A stretch of 64,000 bases of DNA. Origin: Medicago truncatula (Eukaryota; Streptophyta; Magnoliopsida; Fabales; Fabaceae). The stretch is taken from the NCBI RefSeq assembly GCF_003473485.1, contig NC_053048.1, positions 47,070,255-47,134,254 of the forward strand. Direction: 5' to 3'. The translations under genes and the position numbers were made by a program. The notes under the pieces are model-generated. The model saw only the letters and a program-made list of their open reading frames with translations. It was not told the DNA's origin and did no database searches. Positions 1-12,317 of this stretch are shown here, piece by piece; the first letter of the stretch is position 1; each line of letters starts with the position of its first letter.

Positions 1-2866
1 CAAAATTCCCTTTTGAAATATGAGTTATAGATGCTTTTTCACATACGACGTAAATAACAAGTTTAAGTAAAAGAGCTTGTGGAAAGAGAAGATTTATACT
101 AGTTCACTATCAACATTATAGCTAGTCAATTCCTTTATACATGAAGGATCAACCAAGTTATATTTTTCTTTTATGATTTTGCCGCATTGTATCCAAGAGT
201 TATTTCTTCCATGATATAAACTTCTATTTATAGTGTCTGTGAGAGAGAGGAGGAGTCTAGGGCAAAATACGAACATTGATTAATTGTATAGTCTCTGACG
301 TCTCTTTTGATGTTTGATCATACCTTCTTCATGTACAACCTACCACTTCTCACCTTATACTTTCACATTCTCGTACTAATTCCTCCTTTCATCAAGAATA
401 ATTGTTTATGATATGAAGATGTAGTAATTGTATATAAAGACGCATGAAGACTAACGGTGTGTTGATTGAAAATAGCAATATGTTTAGGGTTTGGGTGTAT
501 CTTTGCCCGAGTGTATAATTAGATGATTTGTATATTATTTAGTTCTCATTCTAAAACGGGTATGACCTTAAGTTTGGAGCCATCAATTAAAATTTCCATT
601 TAAGTCTATATAAGCAATTATTTTTTTGAAGCAATCTATATGAGCACTTATATATTTAAACATAATATGCACCCGAATCAACAAGCGACCTAGTGCTATT
701 TAAAATACATGTTTATCTTAAGCAGACAAGTTATATTTCCATGGACACGTAAACTAATCATTCCTGATTTTAATGGAAATTTTGTAGACATACGCATTAA
801 GAAATCTTCCTTTTGACTAAAAAGATCAAAAGGAACATTAACATATATATTGCAATATCCAGGCCGGTTCTATATAGATTACTTTTGATAAATTTCTTAT
901 TATCACGAGCCAGTAACGAGACAAAATGAAAAAACGGGTCTTATCATAATAAACCCTTTATTGGATTTGAAATCTAATATGATGTGTTAATCCTAATCAA
1001 ATAAATAATTCGATCTCTTAAGAATTTGGATACGCTATGTTTTTTACGCAAGGGAAGGGAATGTCTCGTGAAAATTCATGTTTAGCTGGCTGCTGCTGAC
1101 TCCCATGATTTCCGCCAAACATATAATAATGACATTAAAAAAGTGCCACATGATGTGTATTCGTTTCTTTGTTGACAGACTTCTATATATAGCATAGCTC
1201 ACATATATGTTGGTTCAGTGAAATGGAGTTAGGGGAACCGTCCACATAGAGGTTAGAATAACTACACTTGCAAGAGAGACACCAGACTTTTACCCAAAAC
1301 CTTAAGACTATGGGTTTATGGGTCCTCTTACTTATAAGATGTTCAACTTTTACTTTTTTATTCGATGTGGGACATATAACTTACACTTGCACACAATAAT
1401 ATACGGGTTAATAAACAAAATGCAAAACATAGACAAAATTGAGTATATGGGTCACATAAAAAATTGAGTATACGAGTGACACGTTTTATATACCTTTCAT
1501 CTAATTGAATAATCAAATTATTGTCGATTGCGAAATTAAGATGATCAATTATTCTAAAAGATCAGTCAGAGCGACATATAAGTTAATAATCAGACAATCA
1601 TAAAACATTGAGAATGTATCTTAACTCACAATTTTATTTTATTTTTTGAAGAATCTTAACTCAAAACATGATGAAGACCAAGGCCGTTCTTTGAGGAGTG
1701 CAAAGAGTTTAACCGAACTGGGTCTCCAAAGTGATGGGCCTCAAGAAAAAAATTATTGCTCAATATCCCTACCCCCACTCAAAAAAGAAAAATAAACATG
1801 TTTCATGTTTTAATTTCTAAGTTAAAAAACACGTCTTTGTAAAAATAATTGTTAATTTTGATTTCGGTGGCTAATAATCATTATACGAGTGTTATTCTCA
1901 ATTTAAATAGAAGATTAATCTTTTAAAAATATTGTGAATGTTTTTTATTAAGTGCTTATTTTTACTATGAGAGTCGAGCCTCTAGTTTCATAGGAACGGC
2001 TCTATGATGAAGACAATATAATTAAGCTATCTCCCCTATATGGCAATGAATTATCACCCTCGGATTCTTTTAAGCTTAAACTATGACACCTAGAACTGGT
2101 TAATTTGTACAATATCACTGTGAAAATAACCACTTACCATATGCTTGAGCTAAGTCTGTATGAAGTGACTTTTATCTGATCCAGTTGGAAAATAAAATAT
2201 ACTGATTTGTCTGAAAATTATAATGTAAGGATACCATTTGTCCATTCCTAAACTCTTAAATACACTATATATATCACTTTATTTCAGATTACGACCAATA
2301 TATATACTTTTTTGCCCCCTAGATTGATTACCAAAAACATGAAACAGATTTCGCAGGGTGATCATATCTAATCACCCAAAATAATCTAGAAGAGATGTCA
2401 CAAAGGACAAATAAGTGCGAACCATGTTTATTTAGTAAATTATCGCCACTAAAAAGCATAACATGCTACACTTTTTTTATAAAATCAAAAATCAAAAAAA
2501 AATTATTTGCTCTACAATATAATTGCAAAAATTGCACAAAATTTTTTTTAAACAACCATTTGGTTGACAACTTATGGAACAAACAAAATTTACAAAAAAA
2601 AAATAGATATTTGTACGAAAACCAAAACAATAGAGAGATAAAGTAAAAAATAATGTGAGTATGAGATGGAAGGTTGTCACAAAAGTTGTCAAAAATAATT
2701 GTACAAATATCATTTCTCTCTTAAAAAATATGTGAGTGGTTAGTTTGAAAAAATTGTTAGCAGGAGAGTTTGAAGCGCCGTAACTCATCCTGCATTGTGA
2801 AATCTTTTGGTTGAAACACAATGTAACAAGTTCCCACAATTGTCGATTAGCGTTAATGTTCTTAAT
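1..2866. other. Gene-free AT-rich stretch
   Basis: I see no credible gene here. Open frames are short and lack recognisable domains. Around 2665-2720 there is a stretch (tgtcacaaaagttgtca followed by an attgtacaaatatcatt segment) that recurs near 41545-41590, so at least this part is a dispersed repeat. The remainder is AT-rich sequence without visible internal structure. Confidence 0.5.
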
Positions 2867-2871
2867 ATATA

Positions 2872-3428
2872 CTCCCTCCGTCCCGTAATAAATAACCTGT
2901 TTGAAAATGTGCAATTTTGACCTAATTTATTTTGACCATATTTTTCTACTAATATATAAAGATAAATAATATCATATAAGATGTCGTTAGATTCGTCTCG
3001 ATGAGTATTTTCAAAATATCAAATTTTCATAATTTTTTCCAATATATTATTCAAGATACTCCCTCCGTCCCTTAATAAGTGATCTATTTGACCATTTCAC
3101 ACAGATTAAGAAAAGTGTAAAGATAAAAGAAAGAGAGTGATACTTTTACTGAGTTGCCCTTGTCATTATTTTGAAACTTTTTCACTTTTAAGTAATGATT
3201 ACTTTCTTTGTTCCACTACAAACTTTAACATGGGGACCACAAAAAGTATTTATAAGGGGTAAATCTGTCAAATTTTGCTTAGAAATTTGAGAAGGTCAAG
3301 TATTGTGGGACAAATATTTTTTACAAATAGGTCACTTATTCAAGGACGGAGGGAGTATTTAAACTCAAAATTACACATTGATATGCGTAATTGGGTCAAC
3401 TGTGTCACTTATTAAGGGACGGAGGGAG
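2872..3428. mobile_element. Stowaway-like MITE, interrupted by a second one
   Basis: The ends are inverted repeats of the ctccctccgtccc type, flanked by the dinucleotide TA on both sides, as expected for Tc1/mariner-derived Stowaway MITEs. The left part runs from 2872 to about 3058 and the right part from about 3358 to 3428. A second MITE lies between them. No coding capacity is visible. Confidence 0.8.
3059..3355. mobile_element. Stowaway-like MITE nested in another
   Basis: This complete element begins ctccctccgtccctta and ends with the matching inverted sequence (gacggagggag). TA flanks it at 3057-3058 and 3356-3357. It sits inside the MITE spanning 2872-3428, so it is the younger insertion. 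Its subterminal parts are also inverted: aataagtgatctatttg on the left and aaataggtcacttatt on the right. Confidence 0.8.
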
Positions 3429-5469
3429 TATATAAAAGAAAAAAGAAGACAAAGTCGAATGACTTAAATCATTACTGTATTATTGAGTACTCAAAAGAGA
3501 AAAGAGATTTAATCAATTTTCCTTGTACCCATTATTGATCATCATTTACCTCAATTGGTGGGACCTTAATTTCTCACTAACATATCTGCCGTACCCTTAC
3601 TAACTAATACTACAATACAATCCATTTTACCGAAACATGGATTGGGACTACTACCTTCCTAATCTGGCTTGCAAAAATGCGGGACACAAGTTTTACTTAG
3701 AGGTTAGTACCAACCTGGTACACAATTTTTGTGGTGATTAGAGCGATTCCTGATTTTGCTTTAACGAATTACATACTATATATATAGTACCTACCTAGCT
3801 CAATTATGTGATGTTTACTTACTAATTATTCTTATACTTATTATATTATATACATCCAAACAAATAAAATTAATAGATTTTAATCTTGAATTGGAACAAA
3901 TTAGAATATAGAACACATCTTTATTAGGTCCATCGAATCACGTTTTACAAATAATTAGACCAATTTTCCTCAAGGTTGTTTTTTAAACGCGTTCCTATCC
4001 ACTAAGTTATTAGGTATGAATGTCATGATTAATCGGTCAATAACTGTATTAGATTAGGATATTCATTATTGATAAATTTTTCTGGAATAATCTTTCGATG
4101 ATTGTAATGAGTCTACAGCTTTTGTAGTAATAACAATGAAGCTTTTTTTAGTTAAACTCTTGCTGTCATCTGCCCACTCCCAGATTTTGGTACCATTGAC
4201 TTGTCTCACTCACCTTCTGTCACGCTTTTTTGTGGTTGTGCTTATCTTAGTTAACCTCGACCTAACCTGCGAATTAGATTGCTATGATTTTGAGACTTAG
4301 TTTGTTTCTTTCCGTTTCAACATCCTTCAAAATTAATTCTCATACGTTCAAAAGTGAAAACTACCAATTTTAATATATTTGTTCAACTTCTCAAAATTAA
4401 TTCTCATCTTCAAAAGCAATTTTGGTTGAAGTTATAATTCTTAACTTTTGAGTTTATTGGAATCAATTCTCCACTAGATTAGCCTCAGAAAATATTTCTT
4501 GTCATGAGTTACCAAATTTTAAATTTTTCCGTCCAAATTTAATGTATTTTTTCTTTTACACTATTAATTTTTTTTTTTTTTTTATCATTTTTAACAACCA
4601 GCTCTATTAGTAAGTATTTAACTTAAATATATTTTTATCAAAATATATAAAATACATAGAACAAATATTTTGTCTAAAAATTTTTAGTTTAACAATCGTA
4701 TTTATTATTTTAAAATTAATATATAGAAAAATTTATTTATTTAAATTAAATATTATATCTGCATTTAATATTAGTCTACATATACATTATATTTAACTAT
4801 GTCCATTTAAGTAATCATACATTCAAAAATAATTTTGATCAAAACTATCCAAACAACATTCATTCCGTTTAATCAATTATACGTTATTGTATCTAAACAT
4901 AAATCAATTCTCTCAAAATCAATTATTTTAGAATGAAATTCTATCAAAAGTTCAACCAAACACAAACTTAGTATAATGTGACTTTTCTTTTTTGTTAATC
5001 CATTTTTAGATGGTTTGGTAAACTGGAGTTCAACGGTAAAATAAGTATTATCTAGCAAAAAGTTATTTCACACAGGAATTAAATTTAGATTCTTTCACAC
5101 TTTTAATTTTTTGGTTAAACTTATCAACCACTTGATTCAAATTGTTTGATTAGCTCAAATGACATTATTTGATTAGTTTATCATGAACTCTGGTGTATCC
5201 ACTCCTTTTCTTTTTTCTTTTTAAAATTACGATGTAACGATTGAATTCAACTTTGACACTTTTCATTCTAAGTTATTTTTAAAGTAGACAAAGTTAACGA
5301 TATTGATTATTGATTATGTGGATTGGCGTTAACAAGTTTTTAGAGATTGTACTGTACATATGTTTTAATGGTTGTAGGGGTTTAATGGATGATTTTTAAG
5401 GGATATTATGCGGGGAAAATTCTTACAACAATGAGCCATAGAATCAATAAAAAAAAAATTAAAAAAAAA

Positions 5470-5640
5470 TGGAAAATGTTAACTACTACTCCGGGGCACC
5501 GATTAAGGAAATAAATAGAGTAACTTTTGTATTGGAAATTGTGTAATCAATTTTCAAAAGTAAAAATTAATGTTACTTTTAATTCAAATTTTCCTTTTTT
5601 AAATTCCTTAACCAGTGCCCCGGGAGCACCGGTTAACATG
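5470..5640. mobile_element. Small palindromic MITE, gttaac/ccgggg family, copy 1
   Basis: The element is about 170 bp and almost foldback. The left end carries a gttaac-like start and ccggggcacc, and the right end carries ccccgggagcaccggttaac. Related copies lie at about 7671-7845 and 15737-15908. All share the order terminal gttaa motif, a gggcac block, an AT-rich core with tgtaatca, and the inverted end. Confidence 0.7.
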
Positions 5641-5707
5641 ACCCATTTTTATAATAATTTAAAGAACCATAAACTTTAATTCTGTATTTTTTTAAAGATA
5701 AATATTA

Positions 5708-5854
5708 CTCCCTCCGGTTCTTATTATAAGAAACAATTGACTTTTTAGATTCATTGTGTAACTGATGTATCTAGTCTATATTTACAACAAGATACATGAA
5801 TTACTCAATGAATTTAAGAAGACAAAAATTTCTTATAATAAAGATCGAAGGGAG
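5708..5854. mobile_element. Stowaway-like MITE
   Basis: Inverted ends (ctccctccggttcttattat and ataataaagatcgaagggag) are flanked by TA on both sides. It is about 147 bp with no coding capacity. A lone end of the same type (aaacggagggagta) near 6101-6114 is probably a truncated relative. Confidence 0.75.
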
Positions 5855-6324
5855 TAATTGTTATTTTGTTAGGGGAAGAAGTTAAACCCATGGCCAATGC
5901 CCTCCTCAGTCCTCCTCACTCTAACCCTTATGTTCATAATCAAAACCACCAATTTTCCTTAATTATCTTCACTCCTATGCCCATCACATCAATTATCGCT
6001 CGTGTTGTTTAATTTGAAGAAAAATCTATCGCTCGTGTTGTTCAATCACATACATCATTAATTAAATGAACTTAAAAAATTCAATTTTGTTTATATTTAA
6101 AAACGGAGGGAGTACTTCTCACACTGTAATTGCGGATTTTCTTTTTCCAGCATGATTGGGGTGGGTGGTTTAGGAAAACAAAGAAAAAAAGATTGGCATT
6201 TAATTTGGTTGCGGACTTGCGGTGGTATATTAGTATTTGGTTATTAATTGAGAAACAAAATTATGCTTGAGAATAGGGTTGCTGACGGTGTAGGTACGTA
6301 GAAAATTTTGATTATGGTAGTATT

Positions 6325-6408
6325 AAATTCAGTTGATTATGATAATATATATAATATATGTAAGGTCTGAGTTCAAACTCCGACCACCACAAAAAAAAAA
6401 AAAAAAAA
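6325..6408 (+). mobile_element. Degenerate tRNA-type SINE 3' part
   Basis: A box-B-like block (gagttcaaactccgacc) preceded by an ataatatatgtaaggtc segment ends in a run of about 18 A. This matches the same part of the better-preserved SINE at 44750-44882. The 5' half with box A is too diverged to place, so the left border is approximate. Confidence 0.5.
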
Positions 6409-6634
6409 GATTAACCTCATTTTATCTTAACTAATCAATAAGCCTTGTTGTTAACTTATAACCTAAGATTCGTATCTCGCCTTAAGCAATTTCTAAGTTT
6501 TTATTTCATAAATGAATTCTTGCTAACAAAAAATCGATTACTTAAACTGTAATTCATAAAATCCATTCAAAAACCTAAAAAACGATTAGTTTAAACTCGC
6601 TTATGTTGGGGTAATTAAAGCTCATGATACCAAA

Positions 6635-7002
6635 TGTTGGAACGACTAATGCTACCATTGCTAATTCTTTTGTTATTTATGGAAGAAGAAGAAAATGAAG
6701 TTTATAAAGGAGAGAGAAAAATTATGAAATAAAATTGATCACTTCACTTATGTATGATTTTCACTTTACAATGATGAGTTCACTTTCCCTCATATGATAA
6801 ACTCTTTCATTTTTCACTATATCTATTCTTTTATTTTTGTACACACACTACAACTATTTATACACTTTACAAGACACTTCTTTTAACCAACTAAATAACA
6901 AACCGTTTTTTCCCTGGTCGAACAACTAACAAACAGTTAAAACTAACTAATAACTAACTGTCACTACATAAGATTCTGAGCTCAATATTCTGAACTCTAA
7001 CA
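6635..7002 (-). mobile_element. Copia-type LTR with adjacent primer-binding site
   Basis: Read on the minus strand, this 368-bp stretch starts tgttagagttcag and ends cgttccaaca, the TG...CA ends of an LTR. Immediately downstream on the minus strand (6634 downward) is ttggtatcatgagc. That resembles the initiator-tRNA-Met primer-binding site used by many plant copia elements. This is therefore a 5' LTR followed by a short internal remnant. I see no gag-pol coding sequence and no second LTR, so the element is truncated. Confidence 0.65.
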
Positions 7003-7670
7003 CTTCCTATTTTCACTACAAGTAACATGTAATGGAGTTCAATAATTCTATTACAGAGAACTCGGCAACACAAAGGAAATAATCCTTAAGTACATGATAG
7101 AAGTGAAATTGAAAGATAAAGAAGGATAAAGGGGAAAAGAGAATAAGAATTATGAGAGAAAGAGAAGGAGGGTCAGAATTTCATTAACATATTCAATGCC
7201 CTCTTTCAATGCTTTCTTTCCCTTATATATATAAGCCTTGTTCACTTCTTGATGTACACCTTTCATCCAATACTTGCCCACGTGTCTTTACAACTATGAC
7301 AATTTGTTAGTTTTCATTTGATGACATGGCTTTCTCTATTTAGGATCATTACATAACTTATTATAATTGACTAAATTGAATTACAACTCACAGTTTACAA
7401 GATTTCTTGAAATTTCGTAAACAGTGGAATATACTCTGGTTTTCGATTTTGATCGGTAAAAAATTGATTTCTTTGAGTGAATATAACATTGTATGGTACA
7501 TCCTAATAAAATTGATTGAAAAAAGTGTTTATTATTTTTATAAGTATCAAAATGCCCCTTATTAGAGAGATAAAATAAATAGAGATGAAAGAAATGTTTG
7601 TTATAGTGATAAGTACCAAAATGCCCCCAATTAAAAATCTTCAATCAAAATTAATTTTTTAAATAACTTA

Positions 7671-7845
7671 AGGGAAATGTTAACCAATGCCTCGGGGGCA
7701 CTCGTTAAGGTAGCAAATATAGTAGCTTTTGCATTGAAAATTGTGTAATCAATACTTCAAAAGTCAAAAAATGTCATTTTTAATTTATTTTTTCCTTTTT
7801 TAGATACCTTAACATGTGCTTCGGGAGCACCGGTTAACACAACTT
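7671..7845. mobile_element. Small palindromic MITE, copy 2
   Basis: This has the same layout as the element at 5470-5640: a gggaaatgttaacc start, a cgggggcac block, an AT-rich core containing attgtgtaatcaat, and an inverted end cgggagcaccggttaac. It is about 2 kb from copy 1, in an area with no gene. Confidence 0.7.
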
Positions 7846-8755
7846 AACCCATAACTAAAGGAAAATGTTACATGAACACCCTTTAATCATACATCCTATT
7901 GTACACCCCATGCATTAGGGACATTTTGGTAATTTCATCTCACAACCATATTTTCTCTTTCATCTCCTCTCACTTTTCCTTGCCACATGTCAGGATTTTG
8001 TGTGGGTGTAAGAGGTGTATTGCCACATGGGGGTGTACATGTATCACCACTCTAACTAAATTCAAGTGCCAATCGAATTATGCTTACCGCCTCCTTTTGA
8101 ATTGTACTCCATTCTACATCTTTCATCTCACTTGATTTTTCTTTAGTGATGCTTAGGTCTTATAAATTTTACCTTTGAAGAATTATGAGTAATTTATCCA
8201 ACCATCAAATTTTTACTCCACTAGCAAATTTGTTTATGTAGCTAATTTTTTTTGTTGTTTGATAAATTACCCAAGTATCATGATTAATATTGAAAGAAAA
8301 ATTTTCCTTTCAATATTGAAAGCTAGTTTTACCTTTAGAAAGAAAAAAAAAAAACATAATTTTAACTCCATGTATATAAATTTTTCTCTTTTTACACAAG
8401 TATCATGATTAATATTGAAAATGTTACTTCTATTTTTTTTTTTGAAATTGTTAATAAAAAAATCATGAGCATTCGAATAAGTTAGCTGGTATAATTGTAA
8501 CAAAAAATATTGATCTGATTAGATTTTTTTTTTAACTAGAGATCCGATTATATCATTATTTGTCTAAAAAAAAGTGATTGTGTATCTTTCAAATAAGTTA
8601 AGTAATTTCCAGCATTTCCGTTGATAAAAATTAATTTGCATGTTAAAATTGGAAAAAATAATAATAATAGTTCAATACGTGATTGAAAGAATACAGACAA
8701 ATTAAATTCAAAAAATTGGTGTTTACAAAGAAAAAATGTACACAAAAACAAAGAA
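7846..8755. other. Intergenic, downstream of first ZAT gene
   Basis: No gene is seen. A loosely inverted pair (acatgaacacc near 7871 and gggtgtacatgt near 8031) suggests another degraded MITE. A 26-bp direct repeat containing agtatcatgattaatattga occurs at about 8274 and 8398. The right end should hold the 3' UTR and poly(A) site of the zinc-finger gene on the minus strand. Confidence 0.4.
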
Positions 8756-9274
8756 TCAAACTAAAACATCAAGATTAGGAGCCATCTTTCCAAACAACAA
8801 CTTCAAATCATTCTCCAATGGTGTCAAGTTCAAGTCCAAGCACATAACCCTTGCACTATTCAATCTCTTTAAAACTGGTAATTTCATAACAACTTGTTCC
8901 ATTGAAGAAACCTCTTCGTTCATAATAGCTTTATGCCTTCTCATGTGTCCACCCAATGCTTGCCCCAATGAAAAATTTTGCCCACAAATGGAACATTCAT
9001 GCATTTTGGGCTTATTTCCTAAGCTCAAAGATGTAGAATTTGTTAGTAATTCATCCCCTTCTAGCTTTGATCTTTTGTGGCTAGCTCTGTGGCCACCTAG
9101 TGCTTGAAAGGATGGGAATTTTTTGTTGCACGTTTTGCACTCATATTCCACTGGTGCAAAACTTTTTTGATTTGGTTTATTGTTTTGTGGTTGATGTTGG
9201 GGATAAGAGAGCATCATTAGACAATTTGCTAAATCTATGTTTTCTAACCCTTCGAAATCTCTCTGTCTCTTCAT
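8756..9274 (-). CDS. C2H2 zinc-finger repressor, ZAT11/ZAT12-like
   Basis: This is a single-exon gene of 172 aa, the usual size for the small two-finger C1-2i plant zinc-finger proteins. The N-terminus has a basic MKRQR start and a conserved ANCLMML box (about residues 17-23). Two C2H2 fingers follow, each with the plant-specific QALGGH helix: CKTC...[10 protein letters not shown] (about 46-66) and CSIC...[10 protein letters not shown] (about 92-112). Near the C-terminus is [10 protein letters not shown], an EAR-type repression motif. Family knowledge makes it a nuclear transcriptional repressor, usually induced quickly by oxidative, cold or wound stress. A paralogue lies at 14390-14890. ZAT11-type identity is my reading; the exact orthologue is not settled. 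Confidence 0.93.
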   Translation of the reverse strand: MKRQRDFEGLENIDLANCLMMLSYPQHQPQNNKPNQKSFAPVEYECKTCNKKFPSFQALGGHRASHKRSKLEGDELLTNSTSLSLGNKPKMHECSICGQNFSLGQALGGHMRRHKAIMNEEVSSMEQVVMKLPVLKRLNSARVMCLDLNLTPLENDLKLLFGKMAPNLDVLV

Positions 9275-9452
9275 GGCTACTTAGGTTGAATTAACAAAAT
9301 TTGAAGCGCAAGTATATTAAGTTTTTTCTTTAAGGAAGTTTATTAAGAATTTGTGAATGAGATTGAAAAAAAAAAAGTATATGAATTTGGGAATGAATTG
9401 GAGAAGGATACTTGGGATTATTTGGTGAGTAACATTTGGATGTGGCGGTTTA

Positions 9453-9493
9453 TATTTATAAGCCATAACTGGAACAAAGTCAATGAGTTTGAC
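9453..9493 (-). promoter_or_regulatory. Likely core promoter of first ZAT gene
   Basis: A TATAAATA sequence on the minus strand (9453-9460) lies about 180 bp upstream of the start codon, consistent with a TATA box plus 5' leader. Just upstream are two W-box cores, one on each strand (gtcaa at 9479-9483 and ttgac at 9489-9493), the binding core of WRKY factors. Functional use is inferred. Confidence 0.5.
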
Positions 9494-10724
9494 TGATTTA
9501 ATTCAACTATTTATGGAGGCATGCTTCAAATGTAGAGAACGTACTTCCTCAATTCCTTGTTATAATTAAAATTATTATTGGTATTTATTTTCAATTCTTT
9601 TGAATAAAAAAAGTATGTTGATTTTTATTAGGAAAAAAAAATACATCATCATATCACATACATTTTCATAAAAGTGTAAAATCGTTATACTTTCAACGTC
9701 TAACGGCGGAAAACAAAACAAAAAAAAAAAATTATGTTTTTGACTTCAGCTTTAAGGTTTGACTAGTCCTAATGTAACTCACTGTAATGACATAAATGTC
9801 CTATTTTCTGATGAAATATTCATTCTAGTTCAATACGGTTGTTTTGAACCGCGTGGGAGGTCATATTTATGTTTATGTTTGTAATTTGGGTGAGCTACCA
9901 ACTGAACCGGTCGTGCATTGCGAGCTATCATCAAGTTGGTTGTTCTTCTTTGAAATTATTTTGTTTTTCTAATACTATTTTAATAAACATAAGTACTAAT
10001 GAATAATTAGTAAAACTATATATGGACAAACAACTTGTTTATATGTTGTACTAACTCTTAAATGACTGAATTCTCTTTTTGACATAATGTATGTATGACT
10101 GAATGAATTAATAAAGCTTCAAGATGGACTGCGTGGGTTGACATATACTATACTAATTTGGTGTGCAACAAATAAAAGCAGCATGCATTTGATCATCAGA
10201 ATATAGTACTTTTCTTCGCCTACTAATGTTGCTCAAGTCATGCCCGTATTTATTTTATTTATTTATTAAAGTTAACCCGAATGTTAATTGTTGCTTTAAT
10301 TTTAACCTAAATTCAGTGTTTGCTTTTACTCTATTACCTCTGTTTAAAATATCAAATTGCAGAAATCTTCTATTTTTTTAAAAAAAATCATTTCCTACTA
10401 AACAGATAAACATAAAAATAAAAAAAAACAATTCACTCCTATTAACAAATTCTTCCTACAGATACAGATTGTTCCTAATCGTTTGCTACTAAACAGATAA
10501 ACATAAAAAAAAAAAAAAATCATTCCTATTAACAAATTGATCCTATTTTGTTTGCAAGACAAAAATCGTATTGTTCCTAATCGTATTTAATGTTTATCTA
10601 AAGTAAACTAAAATTATGTTTCTAATTATAAGCTGTTTTTTTGGAAAGGAATAATCGTTAATCCGTCTCACTATATTTAACCTAATCTTTTACTTATAAA
10701 TGTTAACCTTTCTCGCTATATTTA
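9494..10724. other. Intergenic with a local tandem duplication
   Basis: No gene is visible. Near 10396-10590 a segment containing ctactaaacagataaacat and cctattaacaaatt occurs twice, about 95 bp apart, with a shared ttgttcctaatcgt stretch. The block at about 10590-10724 (tctaaagtaaa...ctgtttttttggaaa...ccgtctc) recurs at about 12420-12550. These direct copies therefore flank the Harbinger-type element. Confidence 0.5.
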
Positions 10725-12317
10725 GGTACCGTTTGGCCATACTTTTTTTCGGTCTAAAAGCTACTTTAAAACAAAGTTAAAATAAAGCTCTTTAAGAAAA
10801 AGGTTAAAACTGTTTGGTTTCTTTATTTTTTTTGTAGTTCTAAAGTTATTTTTGAGTTAAAAGCTGTTTGGCAAAATATTGTACAAAACTTTGAATTTAT
10901 TATTTTTTGGTGGTGTCTGGGGTTCGAACCCGGGACCTTGCATATATTTATGCATTGTCTATAAATAAAAAAAAATTTGAATTCATTATGAATTAACATA
11001 ATAAATAAAAAAATGTCTAAAATATTTGTTGAAGTGAAAAAATATTTAAAATATAAAAGATATATTTTTACCAATACTATATTTACTCAATGACTTTTAT
11101 TTTGTGTAACATGAATACAAATTTGTATCATCATATAAACGACTTGTTAAATATTTGAATAGGAGAAATAATTTAAGGAAGCTCAAATAATAACATAAAT
11201 AATATCAAAGTAGTTTGGAAAATTAAAAACAATAATCATTTTTTTTTAAAGACATAAATCATCACAAACTCAAACATTTATACTCTCCATCAACGCAACT
11301 CCTATTTGATTTCTAACTTTATTCATGTAGCCTCCATCTTGCACTCTTCCTGGATTATATGAACTGATTTCTTCATTTATATTGCTTTCTTCGTCACGCT
11401 CAATCATATCTATAATATGTATATGTGTGTATATATAATGAGAATAATTGGTTTTTTCTTTTTCAATTATACTCTATAACAAATTTTGTTATAACAAATT
11501 TTGTTATAAGAATACCATATTTTTAGTGTTGGTCAAAAAGATAAGAATTTATATATATAATATTATATTTGTTACATTGTTGGTGTCATTGAAAAAGATA
11601 TGTTTAGTTTTTTTAATAAGAAAAAGATATGCATAGTTTGTTACAATACAAATGTGTAAATTATATATAAGTATAATTTTTTTAAGTAACTACACTTGTA
11701 CTTTTAATTAAAATCAAAATTTTATAAAAATAATTATACGCATTACACAACACCAACAAAAATTATACGCATTAGCATAACAAAAAAAAAACAGAAAGAG
11801 GAACATAAAGTATTACTCTAAACACTAATGTGTTTGTGTATTTCCGTGGTTGAAGAAAGGGAATAAAAATATTCGGTGTCATTCATTGACAGCGTGAATA
11901 CAAATATTTGCGTGGTTGTGATGATCAAAAGATATTGAAATTAATATATAAGTGATAAAAAGATAATAAAATTCCTTAAAAAATAGATAATAAACTTAAA
12001 TGGAACCTCATTAAAAAATTAAATGGACCGGTTAAAAAAAATAAAAAAAAATAAAATGGAAGAAAAAAGCATATTGAAAAAATAAAACAAAAGGTTGCTG
12101 GCGGGAGTTGAAGAGAGGTGCTTGTGAAATAAATTGGGGGAGAAATAGTTTTTTGAAGTAGCATTCAACAACTTTTGGTTAAAGCTCATTCCATTCAATT
12201 TTATGCATTCTAAAAAAAGTATTTTTTTTCGAAGGTACTTTATTGATATTGTGTTTGGCCTAACTTCTCCTTAAAAACGTAGAAAAGCTGAAAAAAAAAG
12301 CCGGGCTAAACGGTACC
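10725..12317. mobile_element. Non-autonomous PIF/Harbinger-type element, 1.6 kb
   Basis: The termini are GGTACCGTTTGGCC on the left and, inverted, GGTACCGTTTAGCC on the right, followed on both sides by a T-rich subterminal run. The trinucleotide TTA flanks the element at 10722-10724 and 12318-12320, the target duplication expected of PIF/Harbinger elements. The joined flank reads ctata-ttaacctat. The same motif occurs uninterrupted in the neighbouring repeat near 12541-12553, supporting this as the pre-insertion site. No transposase frame is seen inside. Confidence 0.75.
10905..10955 (-). mobile_element. SINE fragment inside Harbinger-type element
   Basis: On the minus strand the sequence reads gacaatgcataaatatatgc, then a box B (gggttcgaacccc), then agacacc. 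This matches positions 44781-44826 of the SINE at 44750-44882. The box A half and poly(A) tail are not recognisable. Confidence 0.55.

Noticed and set aside
2395-2914. Overlapping frames on both strands (83 and 140 aa)
   Set aside because: Composition is dominated by A/T homopolymers, there are no domains, and part of the region is a dispersed repeat.
8736-9294. Plus-strand frames of 123 and 64 aa
   Set aside because: They are antisense shadows of the zinc-finger gene at 8756-9274.
10915-10945. Possible tRNA gene because of gggttcgaaccc-like sequence
   Set aside because: No acceptor stem, anticodon arm or full box A; it matches the SINE family in this window.
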